From Lithospermum erythrorhizon (Eukaryota > Streptophyta > Magnoliopsida > Boraginales > Boraginaceae): DNA of 64,000 bases. Shown piece by piece: positions 1-12,230 of this stretch; position 1 is the first letter of the stretch, and each line of letters opens with the position of its first letter. Below the pieces are notes generated by a model that made no database searches, was not told the origin of the DNA, and saw only the letters and a list, made by a program, of their open reading frames with translations. The translations under genes were made by a program, and so were the position numbers. The stretch covers positions 1,302,001 through 1,366,000 of the forward strand of contig JADFUC010001380.1 of the NCBI GenBank assembly GCA_019722365.1. Direction: 5' to 3'.

Positions 1-1427
1 GAAGATTGTTACAATTACCTATCAAGCTAGAACACTCAATTGAGTAATACTTTATAACTTAGTATTCTCAATAACAAAGCCTCACAATATTATTGATGAT
101 GATTCAATAATATTCTCTCTAGAAGTTGTTTAGTATGTTAATTTTGTGATACAAAACATATAGAAAACGCCTCTATATATATAAGAAAACTTCTAACCTA
201 ACTTGACTCAAAATAGGTAACTTTAGAGTCCAAAACCGCCTCAAATTCTTATCTTCGCTACCATCGTGACCTATACTCACGATGGAGGTCACGACAGCAA
301 CCACCCAGAGCCAATGTACTATCGGTGATCTCTTCATCGTGACTCGCCACTCAATGCATGGAGGTCACGACAAGGTAATAAGAAAATTTCTTCAACCTTC
401 AAATAATATGTGTATCAAAAATCGTTCAACAAATTGGTATAGATTACTAAATGGTAAAATAAGGTTATATAATTATTATTAATGATTTTTTTCCGAGGAA
501 ACGGTATGTAATTCCCTCGCGCATTCTTTACTTGTCTTTCTAGTCTTTTAATTTTTGTTTCAAAATACTTATACTTTTAGCATAGAAAATTCAATTTTTA
601 TATTTTTAATGTACTTTTGTCATTAAATTACCAACTAATCAATTTTATAGTTTCACTAATTAATATTTTATATTTTAATGTAATTTTTACCACTTTTTTT
701 TTAATCTATGTGTAAATGACTGTAAAAAGCATAACCAAGCGAAACTAAGAGATACTTAATATGTAATCAAAAGAACAATATATAAGAGTTATACTACTCT
801 ATACTTCAAATTAATTGATTTTTTCACTTTCTATATTAATAACTTTAATCATCAATTACTTTTTATGTACATTATGAAATTACAAAAAAATATGAAAATA
901 TTTTAAAAATAAATTCAAAGATATCAATTTTATATTTTGATTTGTGAATAAAAGTAATTTATGGTCAAAGACTTGATACTTAAATCCCAAAACGTCAATT
1001 AATTTGAAATATAATAAATGTATACTTATTTTTGATAATTAATGAACCATTAATGAATAAAATGTTTGATAAATTATAAATTTTCATCACTGATTAAAAA
1101 TCCAATGTTTAAATATAAAATATGTTACTTTGTATAGATATAAACACGATGGCCATCTACTTAATTAATTTTACCCATGTTATTTAGAATTGGTTTTATT
1201 TTGTAGCATCAAGTTTTGATCATTCCATCAGAACCATTAATGACATCATAAAATGTTACTCCTATATGAGTACTAGATACTAATAAAAACATATCATAAA
1301 TTATATCACAAAACTATCTTCTATATCTACCCCAACAGTTAATTTAATTCACAAACTAATTACATAAACACACTAAATCATCTCTTATTATTTCTATAAC
1401 CAGTTGAGGGAATTGGATGGGGGTAAA
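1..1427. other. Intergenic, AT-rich, no gene seen
   Basis: No convincing reading frame. A 16-17 base motif containing GGAGGTCACGACA occurs twice (280-296 and 356-372), with ATCGTGAC nearby at 263 and 337. From about 500 to 800 the sequence resembles, in diverged form, the MITE family seen at 2,598-2,854 and again near 62,690-62,910 (shared blocks such as TTTGTTTCAAAATACTTAT). The stretch lies downstream of the PADRE gene's last exon, so its right end probably includes that gene's 3' UTR. Confidence 0.5.
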
Positions 1428-4102
1428 TTAAGAAGTCACTGCTAGTTGAATCTCTCCTTCGTTGATAGGTAAGAATCCTACACGCTTCTGCAAAAACAAT
1501 TACAAAATAAAGGATAATTAAATTATTTAAATAAATAAACCAGTTTAATTTCTAAAATATGAGAACTAATTGCGACAGTGTTACCAGTTGACTTGGTATT
1601 AATTTTTTATTTTATTTTGTAAATTAGCGATGAAGAGTATTACAAATTACAGATATTGAGTATTACAAATAACGAATACATAGGCCGCGGGGCTGAAGCC
1701 GCGGGTCCGAAGGCCGCGGCCTTAATAACATATATTTTTTTTTACTAAAGACAATTAGAGTAAATGATATAAAGAAAGTAGAACATGTTTCCAATAAAAA
1801 TAAAACTCAAGATGTTCTTGTCGAAATTTGGGTTAGTACTATTGAGCTATTGACGACTTACTATCAAATATTGAGTCAATGATTATTACTTTAACTAAGC
1901 AACTTGCATGTTCTACCTATCTTCATTTGAATAATTAGATGTACATGTGGTGGTTGGCATATTACAATCTGTAACCAATTCCTCTTAAGTCTTAACTAAA
2001 GCACGCATGATAATAAGTAGCATACAAAAAGTAATTCATATAGTAGTGGCAAGATCCATGCAATTCTATCATTTTATAAAATGTTATTGGGCACTAGATG
2101 AGGTGCTTAAGTTTGAATATGAGAGTACATTTATTGATTTCACACTCCAAAATGTACCACGCTTGATGAGTATAAAATTGTAATTCAAATATTTTACCCC
2201 AAACTAATAATAATATTGTAGGTATTGTCTACTTCAATATTTGTCTTAACTAATATCCTTGTTAAATACTCCGTCTATGTTTAATTATATAATTGATCAG
2301 GCTCATATTATAGAATTTAAAATGAATATCAATGTGAAAATATATTTTACACGAAGATACTGACTTTTGGTTATATCATCATCAACGAAAATCATATCCA
2401 CTCCATTTGGAACACCACAAACTAATTAGGTACATGGTTAATTTCAAGTTTGGTTCTGGTAGGGTAATCGACATTAATTTCTTAATAAATTATGGAGTAG
2501 TATTTTCAGTCATTATCACATTATTAAAACTATCAACCTTAACCCCCAACTAACTTACTCTCCAAACACCTGATCCACCCCCCGCCTTTTGTTTATACTC
2601 CCTCAATTTTTTATTTATTTATCGTTTTAGTAATTTGTACAAAAATTAAAAAAAAGAAAAAGTAATTAAAAAGTACATTGAAAATGTAGAATAACAATCA
2701 ATTGAAACTATATCATTGGTTGGTTAATAATTTAAAGAAAAAATAGTTAAGAAGTACATTAAAAATGTAAAAGTGCAATTTATTATGTTACAACGACAAT
2801 TATTTTGAAACAAAAAATTTAACCTAAAACGACGAATAAAAAAAATGGAGGAAGTATTTTTTCTCAAGCATATTGGTGTTGGAAATGGAAATTTGGACCC
2901 GCCGAAACGGAGGAGTAATCCACAAATATCGACTTCGTATCATATGTTACACTTTATATAATACTTTTTATTACATTTCATTGATATGATAATATTTTTA
3001 GTATGTTATAATCTTAGCAAAGTGTGACATAGTTAGTTACATAAGTTTAACATAGCATTCAAAGCCATGAATGTCGGCAAACATTTTTAAAATAACGTTG
3101 TCAAATGCCCAAAGACGACTATATGGCAATTCATAAGAGGAAAAAAAAAACAGGAGCTATCTTGATCAATTCATGCATTCGGCTATCTAGCAAATGTGCA
3201 AAAGTTGTTCGAAAGTGTTCTACTAACAGGAATTTGTTTTAGAAAGTTAATTGAGCACAATATATTTACCTCGAATAATCTTATTCAATTAGAGTTTTCA
3301 ATCTCTAAAATCTTGAAATATAGTTAGTCAATGTATCATGCTTACTAGTACGAATTTGATGATATAAATTAAACTCAAATTTAACTAAATAAATTATTAT
3401 TTCAAAAATAGATCGACTACTTATGATTGAGACGTAAAGTAGTACTCCGAAAAAAGAAAATCATAGAGGCAGAACAGTTCCAGGAAACAAGGCAAGAAAG
3501 CTGGATCCATGTCTAAGAAGTAAAAAACATACCTCACGAGATTTAATACCACCCTTCAAATGTGATGATTTGTGCAAATTATCATTATCATCTTTGTTAT
3601 TTTCTAGACAAAGATCCATAATCTTCTCAGCTGCCTCAGTTTCATTCCTACTTTGCCTCATCAATTTCTCCACTTCTGCCCTTGGAAGCCTCATTTTGAC
3701 CCTAGTCAAACCATTTTGCCCTGGAACTTCATCAAGAACAATACTTTGGGACGATGATTTCATTTGTGAAAGATCAGAAACTGATCGTCTCGAGAGCATT
3801 AAACTCTCGAGACGATCTTTGGCACTCATTTGGATCCCTGAACGTACTTTTCTTGGCAGTTTTTCATTAGGAACTTTGGGCAATTCAACTAGGAAATAGA
3901 GCCTCTTTGGTTTCAGTTCTTGTTCTGCCTCCAATGACTTTGCTCTTACCCCAAAATGTTTGACTGCTTCTGAATCCAACAAAACGTACCCTGGATGGTC
4001 TTTGAGTACCTCACCAGCATGCATTGGTTTATTGAATTTCATTGTTTCACCATTGATCTTCATCACCTTTGTTGATTTTTTGCCTCCTAAACTATTGCCC
4101 AT
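1428..4102 (-). CDS. PADRE/DUF4228 domain protein, two exons
   Basis: Exons, minus strand: 4102-3533 (190 codons) and 1487-1428 (19 codons plus stop), giving 209 aa. The first exon ends in CGTGAG followed by a GTATGT donor. The second follows a TTTTTGCAG acceptor and keeps the frame. Seen: an N-terminal MGNSLG (possible N-myristoylation site), a central DRLESLMLSRRSVSDLS stretch typical of the family, a helical MRLPRAEVEKLM segment, and a C-terminal RVGFLPINEGEIQLAV that matches the usual PADRE tail. Reading straight through without splicing would replace that tail with 23 unrelated hydrophobic residues, so the two-exon model is better. Members are small plant proteins of unknown biochemistry, often induced by pathogens or abiotic stress (family knowledge). 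The 2,045 bp intron holds a Stowaway-like MITE and a GC-rich palindrome. The exact paralogue is not assigned. Confidence 0.85.
1683..1722. repeat. GC-rich palindromic island in the PADRE intron
   Basis: A 40-base, almost wholly G+C block lies in very AT-rich intron DNA. The outer arms GGCCGCGG and CCGCGGCC are perfect reverse complements, and an inner GGCTGAAGCC can form a second small hairpin. CCGCGG occurs three times. It could be the terminal structure of a transposon or a relic of a captured GC-rich fragment. I see no flanking target duplication. Confidence 0.6.
2598..2854. mobile_element. Stowaway-like MITE (Tc1/Mariner class)
   Basis: The left end CTCCCTCAATTTTTTATT and the right end, read on the other strand, CTTCCTCCATTTTTTTTATT are similar. 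The similarity runs on through TCGTTTTAG / TCGTCGTTTTAGG, giving terminal inverted repeats of about 30 bp. A TA dinucleotide flanks each end (2596-2597 and 2855-2856), as expected for Stowaway insertion. The interior is AT-rich and non-coding. The element sits inside the PADRE intron. Confidence 0.75.
3783..3817. repeat. Perfect 14-bp inverted repeat inside the PADRE coding exon
   Basis: The arms GATCGTCTCGAGAG (3783-3796) and CTCTCGAGACGATC (3804-3817) are exact reverse complements around a 7-base loop. The segment encodes RLESLMLSRRS on the minus strand, a conserved piece of the family, so the hairpin may just follow from codon choice for this near-palindromic peptide. Confidence 0.9.
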
Positions 4103-6460
4103 GATTTTTGGCTGGTTCTTGTTTGGTGCACTATGTTTTGGTGGTTTGTTTAGGGGATTTGAGATGGAAGCAAAGATGGCTTTTTCTAGATTGCTAGTGA
4201 ATTTTTTGGGGACCCTTTTGTTTGGTCGATATAATTAATTGATTTGGTTCATTGATGGTTGTCTTAAGAGGGGTTTAGATAGGTCAAACAAAAGCTTCGC
4301 CAACTCCTTTGACAAACGTAGAATAACAGAACTCTTTTTGACCTTTTTCCATATTTTATCCAAAAAGCTAATGAATTTTATTTGGTCTTGTACTTATCAG
4401 GCTGCCATGCAACTCATCCTGTATTGTTAGGCTAATTCAATGAAAACGACTACTTACGTTAATCACGGTGTGGATACAAGACATTATGCATAATTTGTTC
4501 GTCTAATAATGTTCTTATTTGACTTATGGTTAATTTTGGATATACTCCGTACTGTGTTATCAATTCGGATTTCAAATAATTTATGAACATACTTTGTAAA
4601 ACTTGGTAGACTTTGTTCTACTAGTTAGTTACACAACTAATATGGCGGAGAAGAATATTTTTTTTATATAGAGAATGGTAAAAATATTTATATAGACAAA
4701 ATAATGTAAAAAAATAAGGAGCGAGCGATATAAGTAAATTTTTTCAATGAGAAGGCGATAAGATTGGTAAGGACTAATTTACGTTGAAAGTCAAACATGG
4801 TGTTCTACTTGTGAGCCTAGTTTATGTGCTTTATGTTTGTTTCAAACTATTTGTCAATTTAGTCCTACTGCAGTAATAATAATAGTAACGCCGCTCTTCG
4901 AACATAGCTCAACTCATAAAGAGTTATAGGATATTGTGACACCTCTGATCTTCAATTCTCTACAAAATAGTTTACTATACTAATCAATTGAGGTACATCC
5001 CACAATTTACCTTCTACTTGTAGTTCAAGTGAATTTGTAAATTTGTAACATAAGACCCTGAAGGTTTTAATTTTGTAGAAAAGAAAAAAAAATTCTGCCT
5101 TGAATGGCTATGCATGAAATTTCAATCTTTTCTACGTAAATAATGATTGACATGTTCCTAAATGGAGATTATAAAAAAAGAAAAGAAAAAAAAAAGTATG
5201 TACTCTCGACTCTTGAGTGCACGCATCTATGGAATGCCTTGAGAAGATAAAATTGCATGTATTTGCAGCAATCACTCGACTAACTTCTTCCGTTGAATCC
5301 AATTCTTTGACAACGAAAATAAACAATAATTTGCCGCAGACTTATTTGGAATCAAGGCATTGGCAAGAATTTCCTTTTAAGACCAAATTATCATGATAAA
5401 TTTATCCATTATCCTGATTCATGCAGTATTGTATTTTGTTCTGGCTCCAGTTCATGCATATATATCCTTAATTTTGTGCCATACATATTCTATGTACTAG
5501 AGTCTTGTTTTTATAGATATCATAAATTCATAATAAGATTGCATCATAACAAACATATAAAGAATAAGACATAAAAAATTAAAGAGTGAATGTTCCGATT
5601 AATTGAAGACCATTTTAACTCCCACCGCATGCATGGAAACAAAAGCAGAAAAGCAATTCGACCAAAAGCAATCCATATTTTTCATCCTTATCTTTTCAAA
5701 TGGAATGTGCATCAATCTTGTCGATTTTCAAACAATCAATCTTGTTGAACAGCCGGGTTTGAATTATTAGTAGCGTCCATCTTTCAAATAATCAAAAAGT
5801 AAAAGCTAGCATAATAATCAAAGATGATTGATTGGCTTAAGCAAGAGGGAAAAATCCCCTCATGTTCAACTAAAAGGTGAAGTGATTCGTCTCCACCATG
5901 CACCTCATGTTCTTTGTTTTCTAGACATCCATAGATATACATAATACATGCCTCATAAAACAGGAGATGCATGATAACATGTGTCCAGGAAAATACACAA
6001 AGATGGACATGGAAAATCAAAATTTGGCACATCTATGATGAAAGGAACTTAGCAAATTATATATTCCACCTAATTCCATTCATTAAAGGGCAATCGAGCA
6101 TCAGGCATTATTAGCAAGAGTAGGGGATCAGCAGTCGGCCTTTAACTTGTCAACTTTTAAGAAGACAAAATATAACATTCACCCTCTTGATCTTAATTTT
6201 TCTCATCATTTTACGGAACTATTTGCTCCCGTCTCAAGAATATTTTAAACAGAGCATGAGCACTTGGAACAAACAAGTCATACTTTTGACAATTGCAAAA
6301 ATGCAAAATAGATACACAGAAAGCAATGAGAACTGTCTTGTTTCTCATGCTTCGCTCACTAATTTTCACACTCGACAACAAAGTGTTAAGAATCACTGTC
6401 AAGAAAAAATAAATAAAAAATTAATAAGATTCACCCACACCTGTTAGAGGCTTAGAGCTG
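4103..6460. other. Intergenic region between the PADRE and U-box genes
   Basis: The first 100-150 bases above 4,102 read, on the minus strand, like a pyrimidine-rich 5' leader for the PADRE gene, with an AATTATAT motif near 4,228 as a weak TATA candidate. The rest is AT-rich. Its short open stretches show no recognisable domain. The part adjoining 6,461 must contain the 3' UTR of the U-box gene. Confidence 0.4.
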
Positions 6461-9387
6461 TTACGAATTTTGAATGTGCTCCAGTAATGAAGTAGCCTTT
6501 CTCTTCGCCCTATCTGTACCACTCATGGCCACTTCTGAAAGAGGTACAACTGCCCCCAGCCTACTGAGACAAGAAAGATTCTCGGGATCTCTTTTGCACA
6601 AGGAGAGTAATATGGCAACTGCATTTTCTTTGTTACGGGGTAATCCAGTTCTCAGAAGATCTAACAAAACAGGAATGGTGCTGGCTTTCACTATGGCAGC
6701 CTTAGCCTCTTGGTGGCTAGCAAGAACTGAGAGAATTGTTAAAGCTTCATCAACCATGCAATTGCTTGAATCTGTGAGCATCTGTAGCAGTGCTGTAATA
6801 ATACCTGCCCTTACAGCTCTGCCCTTATTTCCTTGATAAATGCACAGATTAAACAATGCTGTTGCAGCATCTTTCTTCCCTCTTGTATTTCCATTCTTAA
6901 GCAACTCCACCAAGGCGGGTATGGCCCCTGATGCCCCAATTATGATTTTATTTTCATCTGCAAGGGACAAACTAAAGAGGGTAGCAGCTGCATTTTCTCT
7001 TGCTTCCATGCCCCCAGCTCTAAGGACCTGGACAATAGAAGGAATTGCGCCAGCAAGCATGATAAGCCCTTTATTGTTTTCATATATTGAGAGATTAAGA
7101 ATAGAAGTGACAGCATTTTCTTGAGTTTCATTATCTTCACATATCAATAGGTTAACTAGGACAGGAATCGCTCCTGCCTCTGCTATCAAGATTCTGTTAT
7201 CTGTACTTCTTTTGGACAATGATCTGATCTCAAATACAGCAGCTCTGCACTCCTCAACAGACCCGGTCGAGAGCTTGCTGACAAGAACCTCAATAGCAGC
7301 TATGTCTGCACTAACATCCCGAAATGATCCATCGCCCTTCTTGATCCTTCCATATGTTATAGCCAAAGGCTGCTCGATATTGTTGTTTACACACCACTGT
7401 GATATTAAGCTTCTCAATACATAATTAGGAGTAAGTGTGAGATTCTGGAGTTTCTGCTGAGTTTTCGGGCATGTTGTGTTTCCACAATCTACCCATCTCT
7501 GGATGTAAGATCTCTCATAAGTCTGTAAGATCAAAATAATATTTAGTAAAAAATAATACAAAGAACAAGCCAAATGTGCCAAAATAAGGGAAAAGTAAAC
7601 AATAAATGAATTTGGAGTATCAGTTCTTACCTGCCCTGTGGAGACAACAACAGGATCTCTCATTAGCTCAAGAGATATAGGGCACATGAAATCTTCAGGA
7701 ATTCCAGAAGAATCAGACTTTTTGTTCTCATCGGGACTAACACTGACGGAGTTATCCTCTGCATCCCCATCAGAGCCCGTAGAAGAGCAAACTTCAGAAG
7801 ATGTTGGGGAGTCCTTTAATTTCTCTGGTGCATGAATTGTATGTTCTGAAGGATGGTCCTTTAAACCAGAGGATTTAGGCAGACCTCTCGGCTTAACTTT
7901 GGTTTCATGATCAATATTGCCTATATTCTGCACATGTAAACTCCCCATCGTCTTTTTTCCTGGCTGAAGTGGATCGATCTCTTTATCTAATGGCTGAGAC
8001 ATGGCCCTCTTAAGCAAGTTTGTATTAAGAGGCCCACCATATCTCTCTGTAGCTCTTTTCAGTTGTACTCTTACCAAGTCCACCTGAGAATACAAAATGA
8101 CATCAGAAAGTGTACCACCAAGAAAATTACAATAGAGATGCCCAATATTACCGAACACTGACCTGTTCCTTCACTTCCTCTGATATGTCATATTGATTAT
8201 ATGGTAAATTCCCTAAAACTTTCTCTAATTTCCATGTGACACATTGAAATTGGAACAAGATTTTTCTTGCTGCTCCATCCTGGAATGAGATTATAAATGT
8301 TGTTAGACATGATGATTGCTGTAGAAGTAAATGGATGCCAAGCTTCATTTTTCAGATTAAAATGCGTGAAGAAACATAGTTATATATCAGATAAAACAAT
8401 CCAATGAATCCATAGTAAATCATAGCCCATCCAATGAACCTCCTATTTGCTCTAACTAAATATTCGAGAACCCAATGACCAAAGAGAAAATCGATAACAA
8501 GAAAACAAAAGACATCAAAACATGAGGAAAAGAGTTTCCAATTACTATAACTTCATCATAAGTTCAATTTTTATCAACGAAAATTAAAGAAAATCCACTT
8601 CCAACTTAGAGCATATAAATATATGCTAGATAAATCAAAGAAAAATGCACATTAAACTAATTCATGTATGTATTTTCATGTATTTTTGATGTCCTATAAT
8701 ATACCAATGAATTCCTGAACAATCTAATACAATTCCAATAAAAGTAGCCTCAGAGAGTCAAAGGTCCAAACAATTTTGAAGAACCAAACAACCATCAAAT
8801 CATTTCATAAAACAAGAAAACCCCATTCAACTTCTTCAATAAAAAAATGCCCTTTAGCATAATTCTACCAAATTCACAAAACTAAGGTACAACCACAACA
8901 GCACAAGGTACAACCAAAACAGCACGAGGTACAACAAACTTACATCGAATGTCCTGGGATCAAAGTTGTTAGCAGAAAGCATCAATCTTTTTGCACCTTG
9001 AAGAGCAACAGAGAGATCAAACAAACAAGAATCTGGTGAATAAGCAGAAGATGATGAAGATGGTACATTTTGCATTGAAGAGTCTTTGATTTCTTGAAAT
9101 AAATGAGCCAAAAGTGATACTCTACGAGCTAAGTCTGTACATTCTTTTTTGAAGAGACCATGTAGGCTGCTGGAGATGTGGACCACGTCGGAGACTAGTC
9201 GGAGGGAGTTGTCTACGGTGGTGGGGGGGGGTGGGGTGGGGGTCCCATGGCCATTGTAATGAAATGGGACAATTTGTGTTTTGGACACTATAATAATAGC
9301 TATACAATTTGGACAATTGGGCACATGGGGTTGGGATAAAGATATAGGAAGTTTTGGATTTATTACATCATGCAACCATGGATTCAT
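6461..9387 (-). CDS. U-box / ARM-repeat E3 ubiquitin ligase (plant PUB family)
   Basis: Four exons, minus strand: 9387-8944, 8279-8163, 8083-7631 and 7522-6461, all joined in phase 0 with GT-AG introns; 691 aa. Residues 1-200 hold the helical N-terminal UND region (LARRVSLLAHLFQEIKDS, then YDISEEVKEQVDLVRVQL across the exon 2/3 junction). The U-box is at about 314-387: PEDFMCPISLELMRDPVVV, then TYERSYIQRW, CPKTQQ and TPNYVLRSLISQWC. Armadillo repeats fill about 420-685 (for example GAIPVLVNLL, ENAAATLFSLS, KKDAATALFNLC). Enzymes of this type transfer ubiquitin from an E2 to targets bound by the ARM repeats. The layout fits the PUB10-15 / SPL11-like group, known for roles in immunity, cell death and flowering, but the exact orthologue is not settled. 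Reading through the third intron would insert a hydrophobic stretch into the U-box, which supports splicing. The N-terminal 55 residues before the UND region are less typical. Confidence 0.9.
9218..9243 (+). other. G-rich tract, potential G-quadruplex, in U-box gene exon 1
   Basis: The plus strand (template of the gene) carries four or more runs of three or more G within 26 bases. The coding strand reads a Pro/Thr-rich GTPTPPPPTT stretch. The motif fits the usual four-run G-quadruplex pattern. Any effect on transcription is inference. Confidence 0.5.
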
Positions 9388-10904
9388 TTTAATTAACGTT
9401 TTTTTTTTTCGTGTTAAATTTTAATCATTAATTAATTTGAATTATATTATGAGAAGTTATACTCCGTAATAAAATAATAGTATGACAATATTTCTAAAGA
9501 ATGAAAAGATATTGATAGTCAAAAGTTGAGACGAAAAAAACAAAAACGTCAATTAAAATGAATTGAAAGATACATTAGTTTTATTAATGTGTTTTTAAAA
9601 AAAAAATGATAATGATAACTTTGTCAAAGACAATTAATGATTATGTGTTTGGGATCTAAATGGTCTGTTATATTTAGTGTTACTTTATGTGACATATGTT
9701 TAAGATTGCAATAATTATCTTGTTTTTAATTTTAAATTGGATTTAGAAGCAAGAACAATAAACTTGTTAGTTTTTACGATCTTGAGTATGTGTAAGTATG
9801 TAATATAAATTGACACGTAAAATATAATAAATTATCTAAATATCATCCATTGATTTAGATTTTATAATAAGATGTTATTTAGGACTAATGACCATTATTG
9901 CAGGCACAATTATTCTTATTATCATGATTGAGCTTCCTGGAGCGAGGACCCTTAAATATAAAAGAGGAATGAAAAATAATTGTATTTGTATGTAACAAAT
10001 TACTCCCTCGTCATATTATTAACATATGTCATTGATGTATTTAAAAAAAAAATTAAAAGGTGGATGTAATTTTTACCTAAGTTAGCCAGTTAATGCTATT
10101 AAATGCTTCAAATGGCTGGCTTGATTATTTTTATTACTCCTTATAACATGAATTATTTGGTCTATTATATACTTATATAATAAAAGTAAATCTTTAATCT
10201 TCAATTACTCTTTAATTATATTATTAAAAAATTATTATGAAAGTATTTTAAAAGATGCATTCACTATATAAATTTTATATTTTTTTTTAAAATAATTAAT
10301 AATTAATAATTGATGGTCAAAGCTCAATATAAAAAAAATCAAACGCCACTTATTTTCAATCGAATAGATAGCGTCTTTACCATATCGAATTAAATAGGGA
10401 TATTAGGGCAAAAATTCGTTCAAAATAGCTAAAGTAACATATTCTTATAAAATCAAAATTAAAATCAAGATGACGAGGACAGATGAAGAAAATAAAAATG
10501 TGTATCTATCTAGTAGTCGGTTTCTTATAATTTGGTGCATGAAATTATCAAACGAAGAAAACTCGTCACCACATTGCAAGTTGGAAAGGCCTCATGAGTT
10601 ATTCATCATTAATACTATTAAGTATGAGTATATTATATGCTTAAATGATATTTGATAGTAATGACGAGGAGAAAGTAATCTGCAAGCAAATATCATTAAC
10701 GTGTAGATCCTCTGCGATGCATATTGTAATTAGTGACGAAGATTATGGATTAATTTTGTTAAAGATTGCATATAATGTTTTTTCCTTTTTTAATCAAAGT
10801 TGCCATATTACGAGTAGCATTTGAATCCGAGACTCGTCATCGCAACATTGCCAATATAATGTATAGTCTAACCCTCAAAAGTTTTATATTTACCATTTTG
10901 ATAA
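9388..10904. other. Upstream region of the U-box gene, AT-rich
   Basis: Contains the gene's promoter by position, but no clear TATA element was identified. Poly-A/T runs and short simple-sequence stretches dominate. A tRNA-like SINE remnant is at about 10,778-10,885 (separate entry). No reading frame in this stretch resembles a known protein. Confidence 0.4.
10778..10885 (-). repeat. Possible tRNA-derived SINE remnant
   Basis: On the minus strand a box-B-like CGGATTCAAATGC (revcomp of 10,817-10,829) lies downstream of a GGGTTAGACTATAC segment. It is followed, about 30 bases on, by an A-rich tail (revcomp of 10,778-10,791). This order (tRNA-like head, short body, A-rich tail) is that of plant SINEs. 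Box A is weak and no target duplication is evident. Confidence 0.35.
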
Positions 10905-11468
10905 ATATTTTAGGCTTATGATTTTTACACTCCACTATCTGATTTAGTATAAAAGTTTATGAAAAATAACAAAGGAATGGAGTGCCACAATCAAAATTTG
11001 GAATATAAAAATTATTTACCATATTTTATGGGTATACGGGTTTTTCTAACTTGTGCCCTTAAGGCATATGTTAAAGGTGACAATTAAAGAAAGTATTTGA
11101 TCCAAGATTTGCATCAAATATTTTCAATTTGCATCTGAACTTTGATATGAAAATATTTACTAAATATATTTCCTTATATGCAGGTGTTATATTATATTTC
11201 CAATTTTAATTCTTAACATGTGTCCTAAGGGCACATACTAGAAAACCTGATATTTTAATATGCCTCTCACGAAATAGGAATGAAGAAAAAATAGATGAAA
11301 ATAATTGAGTTCAAAATTTGAAAAATAATAAATTAGGTTTATGATTTTTACATTTCACTATGTGATAATGACATTCGACTTTTAGTATAAAAGTTGATAA
11401 AAGAAAAATAAAAAAAAATGGAATGTCACAATTAAAATTTGAAATATAAAAATTATTTACCATAATCT
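10905..11468. repeat. Direct duplication (10,905-11,034 and 11,328-11,468)
   Basis: The two segments share the same order of blocks in the same orientation: TTAGGYTTATGATTTTTACA, then CACTAT, TTTAGTATAAAAGTT, a GGAATG-CACAAT block, and AATATAAAAATTATTTACCATA. The second copy has a small insertion. A MITE lies between them. Confidence 0.75.
11038..11247. mobile_element. MITE with about 36-bp terminal inverted repeats
   Basis: The left end GGGTTTTTCTAACTTGTGCC, continuing CTTAAGGCATATGTTAA, is matched on the other strand by the right end GGTTTTCTAGTATGTGCCC, continuing TTAGGACACATGTTAAG. The body is about 140 bp, AT-rich and non-coding. I could not see a clear target-site duplication, so the superfamily is not assigned. 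Confidence 0.7.
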
Positions 11469-12230
11469 AATGCAGGCAAGTTGAACATAATTGCAAACCG
11501 TGATTTTAGGCATTAAGGAAGAAAAAGGTGGGAAATGCACAATGAAGAAAAAGAACAAATGAATACAGTTGGAAAAAGAATATTGTGGATTGAGAACTCC
11601 TCATTGGCTGTTAATAACAACTTGCTAGGCTGTAAGGAGATAATATATTTTACAAGCCCTGCAGGCTGCAATTATTAATAATGGGAATTCTTCTTCTTCT
11701 ATTTAATTAATTATTCAAGTATTCTACTCCTAATGATAAAAGTATGGAAATTAAAGTCCTTAATATTCTATTTGTGGACCTAGTATAACAATGGGCGCAT
11801 TGGATGGACATGCATAATGGTTTATTTATTTGGTCAGAAGAAAGTTAGCAATAGTTTGATTCAATTTCAATCATTTGTTGCCCAAGTCTTCAATTCTTCA
11901 AATCCAGGAAAAAAATATACATGGCCATCAAGCACTCTGAAAGTCATTGTTTCCGAGTCAAAACAGCTAAACTATAAGCAATTTGGCTGGATCTTTGGTT
12001 CTCCAATTTATTGCATTTTGGTCATACATATGGGGGAAAAGAGTGGGAAAAGGGATTTTGCATATTTGGGACATATTGTTCTTGCTTGTTATTGTATGTG
12101 GTTGAGGAAATTTGAGCTATCTTCGTTTTTGAGTGTTCACTATTGGGGTGGCAAGTCGATCTTTAAACTATCAACACCCATCTTGTTTAGTTGGCGCGGT
12201 GTCGCTGCAGATTTTCGTAATCTCGCTTAA
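11248..12230. other. Intergenic, no supported gene
   Basis: Includes the right copy of the 10.9/11.3 kb duplication. An open stretch at 11,817-12,230 (137 codons, plus strand) has no domain I recognise, no splice partners and biased, unconvincing composition, so I do not call it a gene. Confidence 0.4.

Noticed and set aside
3570..4238. Plus-strand open frames opposite the PADRE exon
   Set aside because: They are the antisense shadow of a well-supported coding exon.
6474..7835. Several plus-strand open frames opposite the U-box gene
   Set aside because: Antisense shadows of the ARM-repeat and U-box exons.
11817..12230. 137-codon plus-strand open stretch
   Set aside because: No recognisable domain, no splice partners, no close promoter signal; likely chance.
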